Assembly (NCBI RefSeq): GCF_016899935.1
Contig: NZ_JACJJK010000008.1
Coordinates: forward strand, 1-64,000
Origin: Olsenella uli
GTDB lineage: Bacteria > Actinomycetota > Coriobacteriia > Coriobacteriales > Atopobiaceae
Length of the DNA stretch: 64,000 nt
Direction of reading: 5' to 3'
Shown: positions 54,102-62,524 of the stretch, piece by piece
How the letters are laid out: each line of letters opens with the position of its first letter
Numbering within the stretch: the stretch's first letter is position 1
The notes under the pieces: model-generated
Seen by the model: only the letters and a program-made list of their open reading frames with translations
Database searches by the model: none
What the model was told of the DNA's origin: nothing
Translations under genes and position numbers: made by a program

Positions 54102-55961
54102 CTACGCGAACTGGCTGCGGTAGAGCTCGGCGTAGGCGCCGCCGGCGGCGAGCAGCTCCTCGTGGGTGCCCTGCTCCACGATCGTGCCCGCCTCCATCAC
54201 CAGGATCAGGTCCGCGTCCACGATCGTGGAGAGGCGGTGCGCGATCACGAAGCTCGTGCGGTTCTCCATGATGGCCTCCATCGCGCGAACGATGGCCTGC
54301 TCGGTGCGGGTGTCCACGCTCGATGTGGCCTCGTCGAGGATGAGGATCGCCGGGTCGGTGAGCATCGCGCGCGCGATGGTGAGCAGCTGGCGCTGGCCCT
54401 GGGAGATGTTCTCGGCGTCGTTCACGAGCAGCGTATCGTAGCCGTGCGGCAGCGTGCGCACGAAGAAGTCCACGCGCGCCGCGCGGGCGGACGCCTCCAC
54501 CTCCTCGCGCGTGGCGCCAGGCTTGCCGTAGGCGATGTTCTCTGCGATGGTGCCCTCGAAGAGCCACGCGTCCTGCAGCACCATGCCAAACTGGCGGCGC
54601 AGCTCCGCGCGCGTGAGCTCGCGGGTGTCCACACCGTCGAGCGTGATGCGGCCGCCGTCCACCTCGTAGAAGCGCATGAGCAAATTGATGAGCGTCGTCT
54701 TGCCCGCGCCCGTTGCGCCGACGATGGCCACCTTCTGCCCCGGCTCCGCGACGAGCGACACGTCGCGCATGAGCGGGCGGTCGGGCGCGTAGCCAAAGCG
54801 CACGTGCTCGAAGGCAACGCGCCCGCGCACCGGCTCCGGCAGCGCCGCCGGCTCGGCCGGGTCCGGCACGACCTCGGCCTCGTCCAGCAGGCGGAACACG
54901 CGCTCGGCGGCGGCGAGCGCCCCCTGAAGCATGTTCACCGTGAGCGAGAGCTGCGTGAAGGGCTCGGAGGCCTGCATCACGTACTGGAAGAACGCCTGGA
55001 AGACGCCCACGGAGATCTGTCCCATGACGAGCATCCCGCCGGCGAGAAGCCCCACGGTCACCTGGCAGAGGCGCATGAGGAAGCGGATGGCGGGCGCGAT
55101 CGCGTTGGTCACGAAGTCGGCGGTGCCGGACGTCTGCGCGAGGCGCTCGGCGGCCGCGCGGACGTCGGTGAGGCTCGCCTCCTCGCGTCCGAACGCCTTG
55201 ATCACGGCGCGGCCCGAGTAGGCCTCCTCGACGCGCCCGGTGAGCTCGCCGAGCGCGGCCTGGCGCGCGGCGGCGACCCTGAGCGTGGCACCGGTCACGA
55301 CCTTGGTGACGACGCTCGCCACCAGCGCGAACGTCACGAAGACGCCCGTGAGCATGAGGTTGTAGGTGCTCATCATCACGATCGCGCCGCCGACCATGGT
55401 GACGGCGATCAGCAGCTGGAGGAGCCCGCGCTGCAGCACCTCGGAGACCTTGTCGAGGTCGTTGGTCACGCGGCTGATGGTGTCGCCGGGCTGGTGGGCG
55501 TCGTAGTAGGCGAGCGGCAGGCGGGCGCACTTCTCGCCGATGCGACGGCGCAGGCCCAGGTTCAGCCGCTCCGCAAAGCTCGCCATGACGAGCACCTGCA
55601 CGGTGTAGAAGAGCCACGCGGCCGTCCAGATGCCGAGAAACGCGAGGATCTCCTCGCCGCCGTTGCCGATGGCGGCCACGAAGCTCTCCCCTTCCGCGAA
55701 GGCGGCCTGGATGTTGGCCCAGAGCAGGTCGATCAGGTGGGCGCTGTAGGCGGTGGCGCCGAGCGAGCCGGCGACGTAGAGCACCGAGCAGAGCGCCGCC
55801 ACGACGAGGCGCCAGCGCTGCCCGCGCGCGGCGTCCCAGAGGCGCCGGGCGGTGCCGAGGGCGTCGGTCGGGACCTCGAGCTCCTCCTCGGGCGGCAGGG
55901 CGGCCTCCCCGCGCTCGAGCTCGGCGGCCTGGTCGAGCTCCTGGTTCTTCTCGCTACTCAT
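54102..55961 (-). CDS. ABC exporter half-transporter, canonical ATPase subunit
   Basis: 619 residues. Six membrane helices (about 50-360), then an ATP-binding domain with GATGAGKT, signature ISQGQRQ, Walker B ILILDEATSS (catalytic Glu present) and the switch His in IAHRLST. It pairs with the gene upstream, whose start is overlapped by eight bases, as a TM287/288-type heterodimeric exporter. Substrate unknown; neighbours suggest drug or small-molecule efflux under a MarR repressor. The ISQGQ signature in place of LSGGQ is typical of the partner in such heterodimers. Confidence 0.93.
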   Translation of the reverse strand: MSSEKNQELDQAAELERGEAALPPEEELEVPTDALGTARRLWDAARGQRWRLVVAALCSVLYVAGSLGATAYSAHLIDLLWANIQAAFAEGESFVAAIGNGGEEILAFLGIWTAAWLFYTVQVLVMASFAERLNLGLRRRIGEKCARLPLAYYDAHQPGDTISRVTNDLDKVSEVLQRGLLQLLIAVTMVGGAIVMMSTYNLMLTGVFVTFALVASVVTKVVTGATLRVAAARQAALGELTGRVEEAYSGRAVIKAFGREEASLTDVRAAAERLAQTSGTADFVTNAIAPAIRFLMRLCQVTVGLLAGGMLVMGQISVGVFQAFFQYVMQASEPFTQLSLTVNMLQGALAAAERVFRLLDEAEVVPDPAEPAALPEPVRGRVAFEHVRFGYAPDRPLMRDVSLVAEPGQKVAIVGATGAGKTTLINLLMRFYEVDGGRITLDGVDTRELTRAELRRQFGMVLQDAWLFEGTIAENIAYGKPGATREEVEASARAARVDFFVRTLPHGYDTLLVNDAENISQGQRQLLTIARAMLTDPAILILDEATSSVDTRTEQAIVRAMEAIMENRTSFVIAHRLSTIVDADLILVMEAGTIVEQGTHEELLAAGGAYAELYRSQFA

Positions 55962-57741
55962 GGGCGGCGCCCCCTCTCGTCTGCGAGTCCGCGATCTCCC
56001 GGTAGGTGGGGCAGCTCCGCATGAGCTCGTCGTGGCGCCCCAGGCCCACGACCTCGCCGTCCTTCAGAACCACGATCTGGTCCGCGTCGTGAATCGTGCT
56101 CACGCGCTGGGCGATGATGAGCGTCGCCGCGCCCGTGAGCTCGCCGGCGAGCGCGTGGCGCAGCGCCGCGTCGGTCTTGTAGTCGAGCGCGGAGAACGAG
56201 TCGTCAAAGACGTAGAGGTCCGCCTCGCGCACGAGGGCGCGGGCGATGGCCAGGCGCTGGCGCTGCCCGCCCGAGAAGTTGGTGCCGCCCTGGGCCACGC
56301 GCGTGCCGAGCGCGTCGGGCAGCTCGCGCACGAAGCCGCCCTGGGCCACGTCGAGCGCGTGCCAGAGGCGCTCGTCGGGGGCGGCGGCGTCACCGTGGCG
56401 CAGGTTCTCGGCGATGGTGCCCGAGAAGAGCCACGCCTTCTGCGGCACGTACGCGATGCGGCGGCGCAGGTCGGCCTGAGTGAGCCGGCGCACGTCCACG
56501 CCGCCGAAGCTCAGACTACCGCCCGTGGCGTCGTTGAAGCGCAGGAGCATCCGCGCGATCGTGGACTTGCCGGAGCCCGTGTTGCCGATGATCGCGGTGA
56601 CCTCGCCACGACGCAGGGAGAACGTGAGGTCGTGCAGGGTTTCCTCGTCGGCGTCGGGGAAGCGCATGCTCACGTGGTCAAAGCGCGCGACCTCGGCGTT
56701 CTTCTCGCCCGAGGCGAGCGAGCGCGGCGCGGGGTCGTCGGCGATCTCCGGGTCCACGCCCAGCACCTCGGCGGCGCGTGTGAGGCAGGCCAGCGCGCGC
56801 GGCACCTGCAGGATCGCGAACTGCGCCATCATGAGGAACATCATGATGAGCATCGCGTACTCCACCAGCGCCGAGATCGATCCGATCTGCATGGCGTGGG
56901 CACCCACGCGGTCCGCGCCGACCCACATGATCGCGGCCTCGACGGCGTTCATCAGGAAGAACGTGACGGAGTCGGTGAGCGCAAAGACCACGTTCACGCG
57001 GATGGCGTTGGTGGCGAAGTCGGCGAACGTCTCGTCCAGCCGGCCGCGCTCGTGGGCCTCCTTGCCAAAGGCGCGAATCACGCGCACGCCAGTGATCGAC
57101 TCGCGCAGGCGCGTGTTCATGTTGTCGATGAAGCCCTGCAGGCGCGTGAAGATGGGCGCGGACTTGGCCACGGCCGCCACGCAGATCGCGACGACCGCGA
57201 GCGTGACGGCAAGCAGGACCCAGCCCATCACCACGTCCGTGGAGAAGGCCAACGCCACCGCGATCACGCAGGCGATGGGCACCGGGAAGATCATGAGGAT
57301 CGACATGAGGAGCGTCTGCTGGACCACGTTGGCGTCCGAGAGGGTGCGCGTGATCATGGAGCCCGTGCCGAAGGCGTTGAAGTCCGACGCCGAGAAGGCA
57401 AGCGACGCCTCGTAGACGCGCGTGCGCAGGTCGCGGCCGATCTTGGCGCATAGGCGCGAGGTGAGGTAGACCGTCGTGAGGTAGCCGCCGGAGCCCACGA
57501 ACGCAGCGATCAGCATGGCGACGCCGTGACCCATGAGGGCGCTCATGTCACGAGTGTTCACGGCCACGTTGACCATGGCCGAGAGCTGCGTGGGGATGAA
57601 GAGCATGCCGGTCATGTCGCAGAGAGCCGCCACGAGGATGGCGAGGAGCGTTCCCTTGTACGGGGCCATGAGGCGCAGGAGCAGGCGCGCGGCGGTGCGC
57701 TTGCTGTAGTCGCGGCGGGGCGCAGCGTTCTTCTCGGTCAC
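55954..57741 (-). CDS. ABC exporter half-transporter, degenerate ATPase subunit
   Basis: 595 residues. N-terminal six-helix domain, then GNTGSGKS, FSGGQRQRLA and Walker B YVFDDSFSALD: Asp replaces the catalytic Glu. The switch His is replaced by Gln (IIAQRVST). This subunit would bind but not hydrolyse ATP well, the usual asymmetric partner. Its start overlaps the MarR stop by four bases. The three genes form one operon. Confidence 0.93.
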   Translation of the reverse strand: MTEKNAAPRRDYSKRTAARLLLRLMAPYKGTLLAILVAALCDMTGMLFIPTQLSAMVNVAVNTRDMSALMGHGVAMLIAAFVGSGGYLTTVYLTSRLCAKIGRDLRTRVYEASLAFSASDFNAFGTGSMITRTLSDANVVQQTLLMSILMIFPVPIACVIAVALAFSTDVVMGWVLLAVTLAVVAICVAAVAKSAPIFTRLQGFIDNMNTRLRESITGVRVIRAFGKEAHERGRLDETFADFATNAIRVNVVFALTDSVTFFLMNAVEAAIMWVGADRVGAHAMQIGSISALVEYAMLIMMFLMMAQFAILQVPRALACLTRAAEVLGVDPEIADDPAPRSLASGEKNAEVARFDHVSMRFPDADEETLHDLTFSLRRGEVTAIIGNTGSGKSTIARMLLRFNDATGGSLSFGGVDVRRLTQADLRRRIAYVPQKAWLFSGTIAENLRHGDAAAPDERLWHALDVAQGGFVRELPDALGTRVAQGGTNFSGGQRQRLAIARALVREADLYVFDDSFSALDYKTDAALRHALAGELTGAATLIIAQRVSTIHDADQIVVLKDGEVVGLGRHDELMRSCPTYREIADSQTRGGAAHE

Positions 57742-58208
57742 TGTTGCCCCCTCCCTTCTCTCAGACCCGCGAGCTCGGCGTCGATGGCGCTCGCGTAGGC
57801 ACGCACGAGGCGAAGCAGCTCGGCGCGCTCGGCGGGGGCGAGGCTCGTGAAGGCGCGGTCCTCGGCCGCGATGGCGGGGCGCACGCGCTCGTCGGCGAAG
57901 GCACGGCCGGCGGGCGTGAGCGAGACGAGCTTGGTGCGACGGTCGTTCTCGGCCGGGACGAGTTCCACCAGGCCGCGCGCCGCGAGCGTCTTGAGCGCGG
58001 AGTTGACCGTCTGCTTGGAGTACGAGAAGTCGCCGGCAATCTGGCGCTGCGTGACGCTGCCGCCCGAGGCCTCGAGCGCGTAGATGATCCAGTACGCGGT
58101 CTCGGAGAGGCCGCAGCCGCGCGCGAGCTCGTAGTAGAGCTTGTCGCTCTCGCGGTAGAGCACGTCGATCTCACGCGCGCTGGCCGGCCGGTCCTGCGTG
58201 TCGGGCAC
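57738..58208 (-). CDS. MarR-family transcriptional regulator
   Basis: 156 residues from the GTG at 58208, chosen because GGGGGAG lies just upstream; an ATG five codons earlier has no site. Winged helix: VTQRQIAGDFSYSKQTVNSALKTLAARGLVELV, then the wing DRRTKLVSLTPAG. It is the first gene of the exporter operon, and a palindrome between -35 and -10 of its promoter is the probable operator. Ligand unknown, likely the exporter substrate. Confidence 0.9.
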   Translation of the reverse strand: MPDTQDRPASAREIDVLYRESDKLYYELARGCGLSETAYWIIYALEASGGSVTQRQIAGDFSYSKQTVNSALKTLAARGLVELVPAENDRRTKLVSLTPAGRAFADERVRPAIAAEDRAFTSLAPAERAELLRLVRAYASAIDAELAGLREGRGQQ

Positions 58209-58247
58209 CGCTCCCCCTTCCATGGTCGGCAGGTTCGTGGGCCTGCC

Positions 58248-58276
58248 ACATTAGTCCGATTTCGGATTGTTGTCAA
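58248..58276 (-). promoter_or_regulatory. MarR-exporter promoter with internal operator
   Basis: Minus strand: TTGACA (58276-58271), 17-base spacer, TAATGT (58253-58248). The spacer holds the palindrome TCCGAAATCGGA (58266-58255). A second inverted pair, GGCAGG/CCTGCC, spans 58228-58247. Confidence 0.8.
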
Positions 58277-58319
58277 GGGGCGGGCGTGGCGCGCCGGCAG
58301 CGCCGTCGACCCTCGCGCG

Positions 58320-58386
58320 CCGAGACGGAGCATTTGCAGAAAAAGTCGGCGATTCCTAGACGATTTTCCGCAGTTCCTCCGTCTCG
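58320..58386. repeat. palindromic repeat P, copy 3
   Basis: CCGAGACGGAGCATTTGCAG left arm, GGCGATTCCTAGA centre, right arm with CTCCGTCTCG. Located between MarR and the rloB-like gene. Confidence 0.9.
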
Positions 58387-58425
58387 ATGAAGAAGAGCGT
58401 GTCGAGAAGAAACTGCGGCACGGAA

Positions 58426-59076
58426 TCAGTCGCCCAGCGCGCTCTCCAGTTGCTCGACGAGCAAGTCAACCGTTGTGCATGGGTTGCGCCTCGAAGGCGG
58501 CTCTTCCGCTTTGTACTGCTCTCGCACTCTCCTGGCAAACCTTTTTGCCATTTCGTGATCACCAAGGTCGCTGAGCACCTCGAAGACGTCCTCGCGGTTC
58601 TTCTCAAAGCCGCCGTGCCCCGCCCTCCTGAAGGCGGCGTCGAGGATGTCGACCCAGTCGCCCCTCGACAGCGCCGAGTCATAACGCCCCAGATAGAGAC
58701 AGAGCCAATACTCAAACGCCTCGTTGCTCCATGCGGCACGGAACCCGTTTCGCTCCGCAGCGGAAACCGCCTCGTCAAAGCTCTCAAAGTCGTCCCGGTC
58801 AAACACCACCCAGACGTTGTCGTAGTTCCGGGGAGAACGGTTCACCTTCTTCGCGACCCACTCGACCAACGAGGTGGTGACGCGGCCGGCGCCCACGATC
58901 TCCACCTCGTCGGGCACGGTCCCCACGAGCGACCTGACCAGGCCCTCGAAATAGTGAGGCTCGGTCTTCGCCCCCTCGGAGACGATCAGGAAGGTCCCGC
59001 ACCGAGGTTTCCTCGTCTCGGTAGTCCGCGGCCCCCTCTGCCTGCGACGACTCCTGAACCTCCCGCTATCCTTCAC
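58426..59076 (-). CDS. RloB-like protein of an AbiL-type defence pair
   Basis: 216 residues from a GTG at 59076; GGGGGTGA stands five bases upstream and a GTG at 59085 is the alternative. Motifs: FLIVSEGAKTEPHYFEGL (E35, E39), VVFDRDDFESFDEA (D93/D95) and SNEAFEYWLCLYLG (117-130, family form SNPCFELWLLLH). These are the RloB family marks, a TOPRIM-like fold. It follows an AAA ATPase with overlapping ends, the RloA/RloB arrangement known as AbiL in defence catalogues. A nuclease role is inferred from TOPRIM relatives. Confidence 0.8.
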   Translation of the reverse strand: MKDSGRFRSRRRQRGPRTTETRKPRCGTFLIVSEGAKTEPHYFEGLVRSLVGTVPDEVEIVGAGRVTTSLVEWVAKKVNRSPRNYDNVWVVFDRDDFESFDEAVSAAERNGFRAAWSNEAFEYWLCLYLGRYDSALSRGDWVDILDAAFRRAGHGGFEKNREDVFEVLSDLGDHEMAKRFARRVREQYKAEEPPSRRNPCTTVDLLVEQLESALGD

Positions 59077-60313
59077 TTCCGTCACCCCCGAGCACAAACT
59101 CCCTGAGCCTGGGGATGGCACCGAACATTCCGGAGAGGTAGCCCTTCGTGTAGTTGGTGTCGTTGCGCAGCTTGAAGTCTGCGAGCGAGTAGAGCTCGGA
59201 TGAGCCGCTCTCGTTCTTGTCCACGAACCACACTTGGTCCCTGCGCAGGTATCGCCTGTCCAGCATGGAGGTGTCGTGCGTGGTGAAGACGATCTGACCC
59301 TTGACGCCCTCGCGGTGGAACTGCGTTATGAGCGCACGGACGAGCAGCGGGTGAAGCGCCGCGCTGAGCTCGTCCATGAGCAGGGTGGCGCCGGAGTCGA
59401 CCGCTGCGCTCAGAAGGTAGAAGAGCACGATTGCCTTCTTGGTTCCCTCGGATTCGATCGAGATCGGAACGCGATAGCTCCGGCCGTCGGCACCGCGATG
59501 GTGCGTGAACACGAGCACGCTGTCGCCGTTTCTCTCCACGGAGACGTCCTCGATGCAGACGTCGATCGCCCTGAGGAACTCGAGAAGACGAGCGTGCTTG
59601 TCCTCGTTCGCATATTCGAGGGCAACGTCCTCAAGGAAATCGTCCACGACCTCGGAAGAGATGCTGGTGAAGGCAAACGTCCTCGAGACGCAGCGCTTGG
59701 CGACCTTGAAATACGGGGTCTTGAGGGCAATGCCGCTCATGAACGAGAGCACCAGCGTTTCCTCGGAGATGTTCTCCGCATACCGATCGCACTCGGAGCG
59801 AATGGAAGAGCCGAACTCGATGTCCTGCCCCTCGCGCTCGAGCAGGACGCTCAGTCGCTTGGTGGACGCCTTCACTAGATAGAGCCACTCGGAGAGCACG
59901 CGTTTGCCGTCGGTCGAGAAGCCATATCTGATCTCGCCCTCCCCGACGTCGAACGTTGCTTCAAACTCGGTCTCGTCTTCGTCGTCGGAGGCAAACTTGA
60001 AAGGGTTGTAGTGCCGCGCAAGCGCGGACCCGTTTCGGCCGGCGACATGGTCGCCAGGGGCGTTCGCGGCGCGCTCGTCCACCTGGCTGAAGGACTCTGT
60101 GACGATGCTCGAGAAGGCCCGATAGGCCTTTATCAGCTGGCTCTTGCCGGAGGCGTTGGCTCCATAGATGGCAACGACCTTCAGAAGCTTCTCGCCCATG
60201 GAGGATGCCACCAGGTTGTACTCGTGTTCCTTGTACGCGGGGGCGGCGCGCAGATCGAGCCGAGCCTCTTCGCGATAGGGCCCGTAATTCCTGAACGAGA
60301 AGGACGTGAGCAT
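59066..60313 (-). CDS. RloA-like AAA ATPase of an AbiL-type defence pair
   Basis: 415 residues. N-terminal SFRNYGPYREEARLDLR, Walker A YGANASGKSQ (50-59), signature-like ISIESEGTKKAIVL, Walker B LLMDELSAALHP and a D-loop/switch FTTHDTSMLD. This is the AAA_15/RecF-like ATPase family of overcoming-lysogenisation and abortive infection systems. It overlaps the rloB-like gene by eleven bases. Sequence is less GC-rich than the core genes. It probably senses infection and gates the partner. Confidence 0.82.
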   Translation of the reverse strand: MLTSFSFRNYGPYREEARLDLRAAPAYKEHEYNLVASSMGEKLLKVVAIYGANASGKSQLIKAYRAFSSIVTESFSQVDERAANAPGDHVAGRNGSALARHYNPFKFASDDEDETEFEATFDVGEGEIRYGFSTDGKRVLSEWLYLVKASTKRLSVLLEREGQDIEFGSSIRSECDRYAENISEETLVLSFMSGIALKTPYFKVAKRCVSRTFAFTSISSEVVDDFLEDVALEYANEDKHARLLEFLRAIDVCIEDVSVERNGDSVLVFTHHRGADGRSYRVPISIESEGTKKAIVLFYLLSAAVDSGATLLMDELSAALHPLLVRALITQFHREGVKGQIVFTTHDTSMLDRRYLRRDQVWFVDKNESGSSELYSLADFKLRNDTNYTKGYLSGMFGAIPRLREFVLGGDGSEG

Positions 60314-60443
60314 TGGAGTTCCCTTCTCTTGCGTATCTCTAGACAGAATTTTACGGATTATCCGTAAAATTTCCAGCGAAATATGTCAGCTGAACGACGA
60401 AATGCATCGAAGGAACAGCGTGCGATCGATGCCACGTCGCGCA

Positions 60444-60511
60444 CCGAGGCGGAGCATCTGCAGAAAAGGTCGGCGATTCCTAGACGTTTTTCTGCACTTC
60501 CTCCGTCTCGG
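60444..60511. repeat. palindromic repeat P, copy 4
   Basis: CCGAGGCGGAGCATCTGCAG, GGCGATTCCTAGACG centre, CTCCGTCTCGG right end. Dispersed-motif variants GAAGAAC follow at about 60533 and 60541. The rest of the 302-base gap holds the cold-shock terminator and an AT-rich stretch upstream of the ATPase gene. Confidence 0.9.
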
Positions 60512-60560
60512 TGAAAACGCGGCCAAGAAGAACGTGCAGCCGAGAAGAACCCACATACGC

Positions 60561-60590
60561 AAAAGGGACCCGGACCGAAGTCCGAGCCCC
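60561..60590 (-). terminator. terminator of the cold-shock gene
   Basis: Minus strand: GGGGCTCGGAC, TTCG tetraloop, GTCCGGGTCCC, then TTTTG (60564-60561). Built like the rpmF terminator. Confidence 0.85.
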
Positions 60591-60615
60591 TCCAAGTCGC
60601 CGTGTTCGCTAAAGC

Positions 60616-60819
60616 CTAGAGCTTGCGGACGTTGGAAGCCTGGAGCTTGCCGTTCTGACCGGTGGTGACGTCAAACTCGACGGCCTGGCCCTCGTCCAGC
60701 GTCTTGAAGCCGTCCATCTGAATCTCGGAGTAGTGAACGAACAGGTCGTCCCCATCCTCGCGGGAGATGAAGCCGTAGCCCTTGTCCGGATTGAACCACT
60801 TGACAGTACCCTGTGCCAT
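60616..60819 (-). CDS. csp: cold-shock protein
   Basis: 67 residues: [19 protein letters not shown] with RNP-1 KGYGFI (13-18) and RNP-2 DLFVHYSEI. Start ATG at 60819 with AAAGG upstream. A single OB-fold nucleic-acid chaperone of the CspA family. A leader with a stable hairpin lies upstream. Confidence 0.95.
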   Translation of the reverse strand: MAQGTVKWFNPDKGYGFISREDGDDLFVHYSEIQMDGFKTLDEGQAVEFDVTTGQNGKLQASNVRKL

Positions 60820-60870
60820 GTCGTGCCTTTCTTTCTCTGCCCCGCAGGGCAAAAGCTGCGCTCTCGCGCG

Positions 60871-60899
60871 ATACCCGTGGCGATTGCCACAAGGGGTAT
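60871..60899 (-). promoter_or_regulatory. hairpin in the cold-shock leader
   Basis: ATACCC (60899-60894) pairs with GGGTAT (60876-60871), and GTGGC-AATC-GCCAC forms the top; a three-base bulge separates them. It is 52 bases upstream of the ATG. CspA leaders in other bacteria act as RNA thermosensors; that role here is inference. Confidence 0.5.
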
Positions 60900-61132
60900 G
60901 TTACCCCGAAACGCCTCCCTCAGACGCGACAATCCGCTGGGGGCCGATTCGCCACCGGTGGGGCGAGAAGAACGAGGGTGGGGCTTGCGACCAAGACAGC
61001 CATCCTTGTTGTTAGTAGAAATCAAAACATCCTTACGGGCAACAGATTATGGCGTGCGAACTGCGTAGACTCTTTCTGGTGTCAACCAATATACTGATGC
61101 CAAGAGACACCTCCCACCCCGAATGGAGCACC

Positions 61133-62479
61133 ATGGGCCTCAAAGACGAAATCCGCCCCCTCTTGCCTCCGACGTCGAGGGCTTTCCTCAATCGGACCGA
61201 CAGTCTTTCAGAAGCCCTGAATCAGCAGAGCGTCAAAACAGAAAAGATAGAGCACGAACTTCGACAGATTCGTCAGAATCAGACTTCTTTTCTTTCTGTC
61301 CTCGGTGACCTACGCTACATCAATCTTGAATACTTTATCAAACTTGCCCAGAGTGCTTCGGATATTCTTGTTGCTGGGTGGTACGGAGCCGAGAATTTCG
61401 GGGACGAGCTCATGCTCCAGACGCTTCTGCAGTGCTTTCCCGAGGATTCTCTCGATCGAATCTCCGTATTGCTCTGGGATAACTTCTACTATCCTACCGA
61501 TCTGCTTGACCCCAGGGTTACCATCCTCCACTACCCAAAATCAACCTGGGATCTCGATCAACTTGTAGATCATTTCTCGACGTTGGTTTGGGGCGGCGGA
61601 GCGATCATCGACGACGACCAATATGATAACGATCCAAATAACACGAACACGGGGAACCTCTTCATCCGCTTGTCGAAGAAAATGATTGCCCGGGGCAAGC
61701 GCGTGTATTGCCTTGGCCTCAGCACAAATGACTCGATTTCTGATCGCGCCTATCTACGCGAGCTTGGCCCAATCGTCCAAAACAGCATTGCCTTCTCGCT
61801 TCGGGATCCATACTCAAAGAAGGTCCTCGAGAGTTCAGGAATCAACGGCGATGCCATCCAAGTATGCGAGGACCTCGCGTTCGCAAACGCACAGCTCGCG
61901 AAACTCCCCCTGCACACGGTCCGGCGCAACGATGCTCCGCTCCGAATTGCGCTTGTTCCCTTATCTATCCCGAACCTGCTTGGTCACTACAGAACAGTAA
62001 TTGAGCTGCTTTTAGGCGCCCTGCCCGAAATCAGCGACAACTATGAGTTCCATCTCATTCCCTTCCTAAATGACCGTGGCGGGCACGATGCTCGATATTG
62101 TGCTGAACTCGTCGACGGAATTCCTGACGAGCACTTAGTCGTTGATTCGTATCAAGGGACTCTTGGGGGCCTCCATTTTGAAAAAAATGATTTCCTAATA
62201 TCCTATAAGTATCATGCAGCTCTCATCTCTTTGATTCAGGGCGTCAATACATTGTGCGTCTGCGCTGAAAATCATCCTCACTATATGAACAAGATGACCC
62301 ACTTAGTCCAGTTGCTCTCTGATCCGTGTCATCTCGCTTCGCTGAGCGAGTTTGAACGGGATGTTCGCGGAACAGTTCTGACGCTCATCTCCGATCAGCC
62401 AGCCCCAAAAACTCATGCACAGTTCTTGGAGAACCAGAGGTCACTCCTCAAGTCCCTGTGCGCCGATATCGTCAAATAA
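61133..62479 (+). CDS. polysaccharide pyruvyl transferase family protein
   Basis: 448 residues from the ATG at 61133 (GGAG four bases upstream); an ATG at 61097 is possible. An N-terminal coiled-coil segment (about 25-55) precedes VAGWYGAENFGDELMLQT, the family start motif. LVWGGGAIIDDD and a C-terminal KYHAALISLIQGVNTL block complete the CsaB-like fold. Members add ketal pyruvate to wall polysaccharides, which creates binding sites for S-layer-type modules. The next gene encodes a wall-bound lysozyme with such modules. GC is clearly lower than in the rest of the window. Confidence 0.82.
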   Translation: MGLKDEIRPLLPPTSRAFLNRTDSLSEALNQQSVKTEKIEHELRQIRQNQTSFLSVLGDLRYINLEYFIKLAQSASDILVAGWYGAENFGDELMLQTLLQCFPEDSLDRISVLLWDNFYYPTDLLDPRVTILHYPKSTWDLDQLVDHFSTLVWGGGAIIDDDQYDNDPNNTNTGNLFIRLSKKMIARGKRVYCLGLSTNDSISDRAYLRELGPIVQNSIAFSLRDPYSKKVLESSGINGDAIQVCEDLAFANAQLAKLPLHTVRRNDAPLRIALVPLSIPNLLGHYRTVIELLLGALPEISDNYEFHLIPFLNDRGGHDARYCAELVDGIPDEHLVVDSYQGTLGGLHFEKNDFLISYKYHAALISLIQGVNTLCVCAENHPHYMNKMTHLVQLLSDPCHLASLSEFERDVRGTVLTLISDQPAPKTHAQFLENQRSLLKSLCADIVK

Positions 62480-62524
62480 GTTAATCTGGATTACGCCCTA
62501 TTGCCGATTGTTCCGGAGAGGCCC

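Noticed and set aside
52713-60511. Composite transposon bounded by palindrome P
   Set aside because: No transposase or integrase gene is present between or near the copies, and no target-site duplications were seen.
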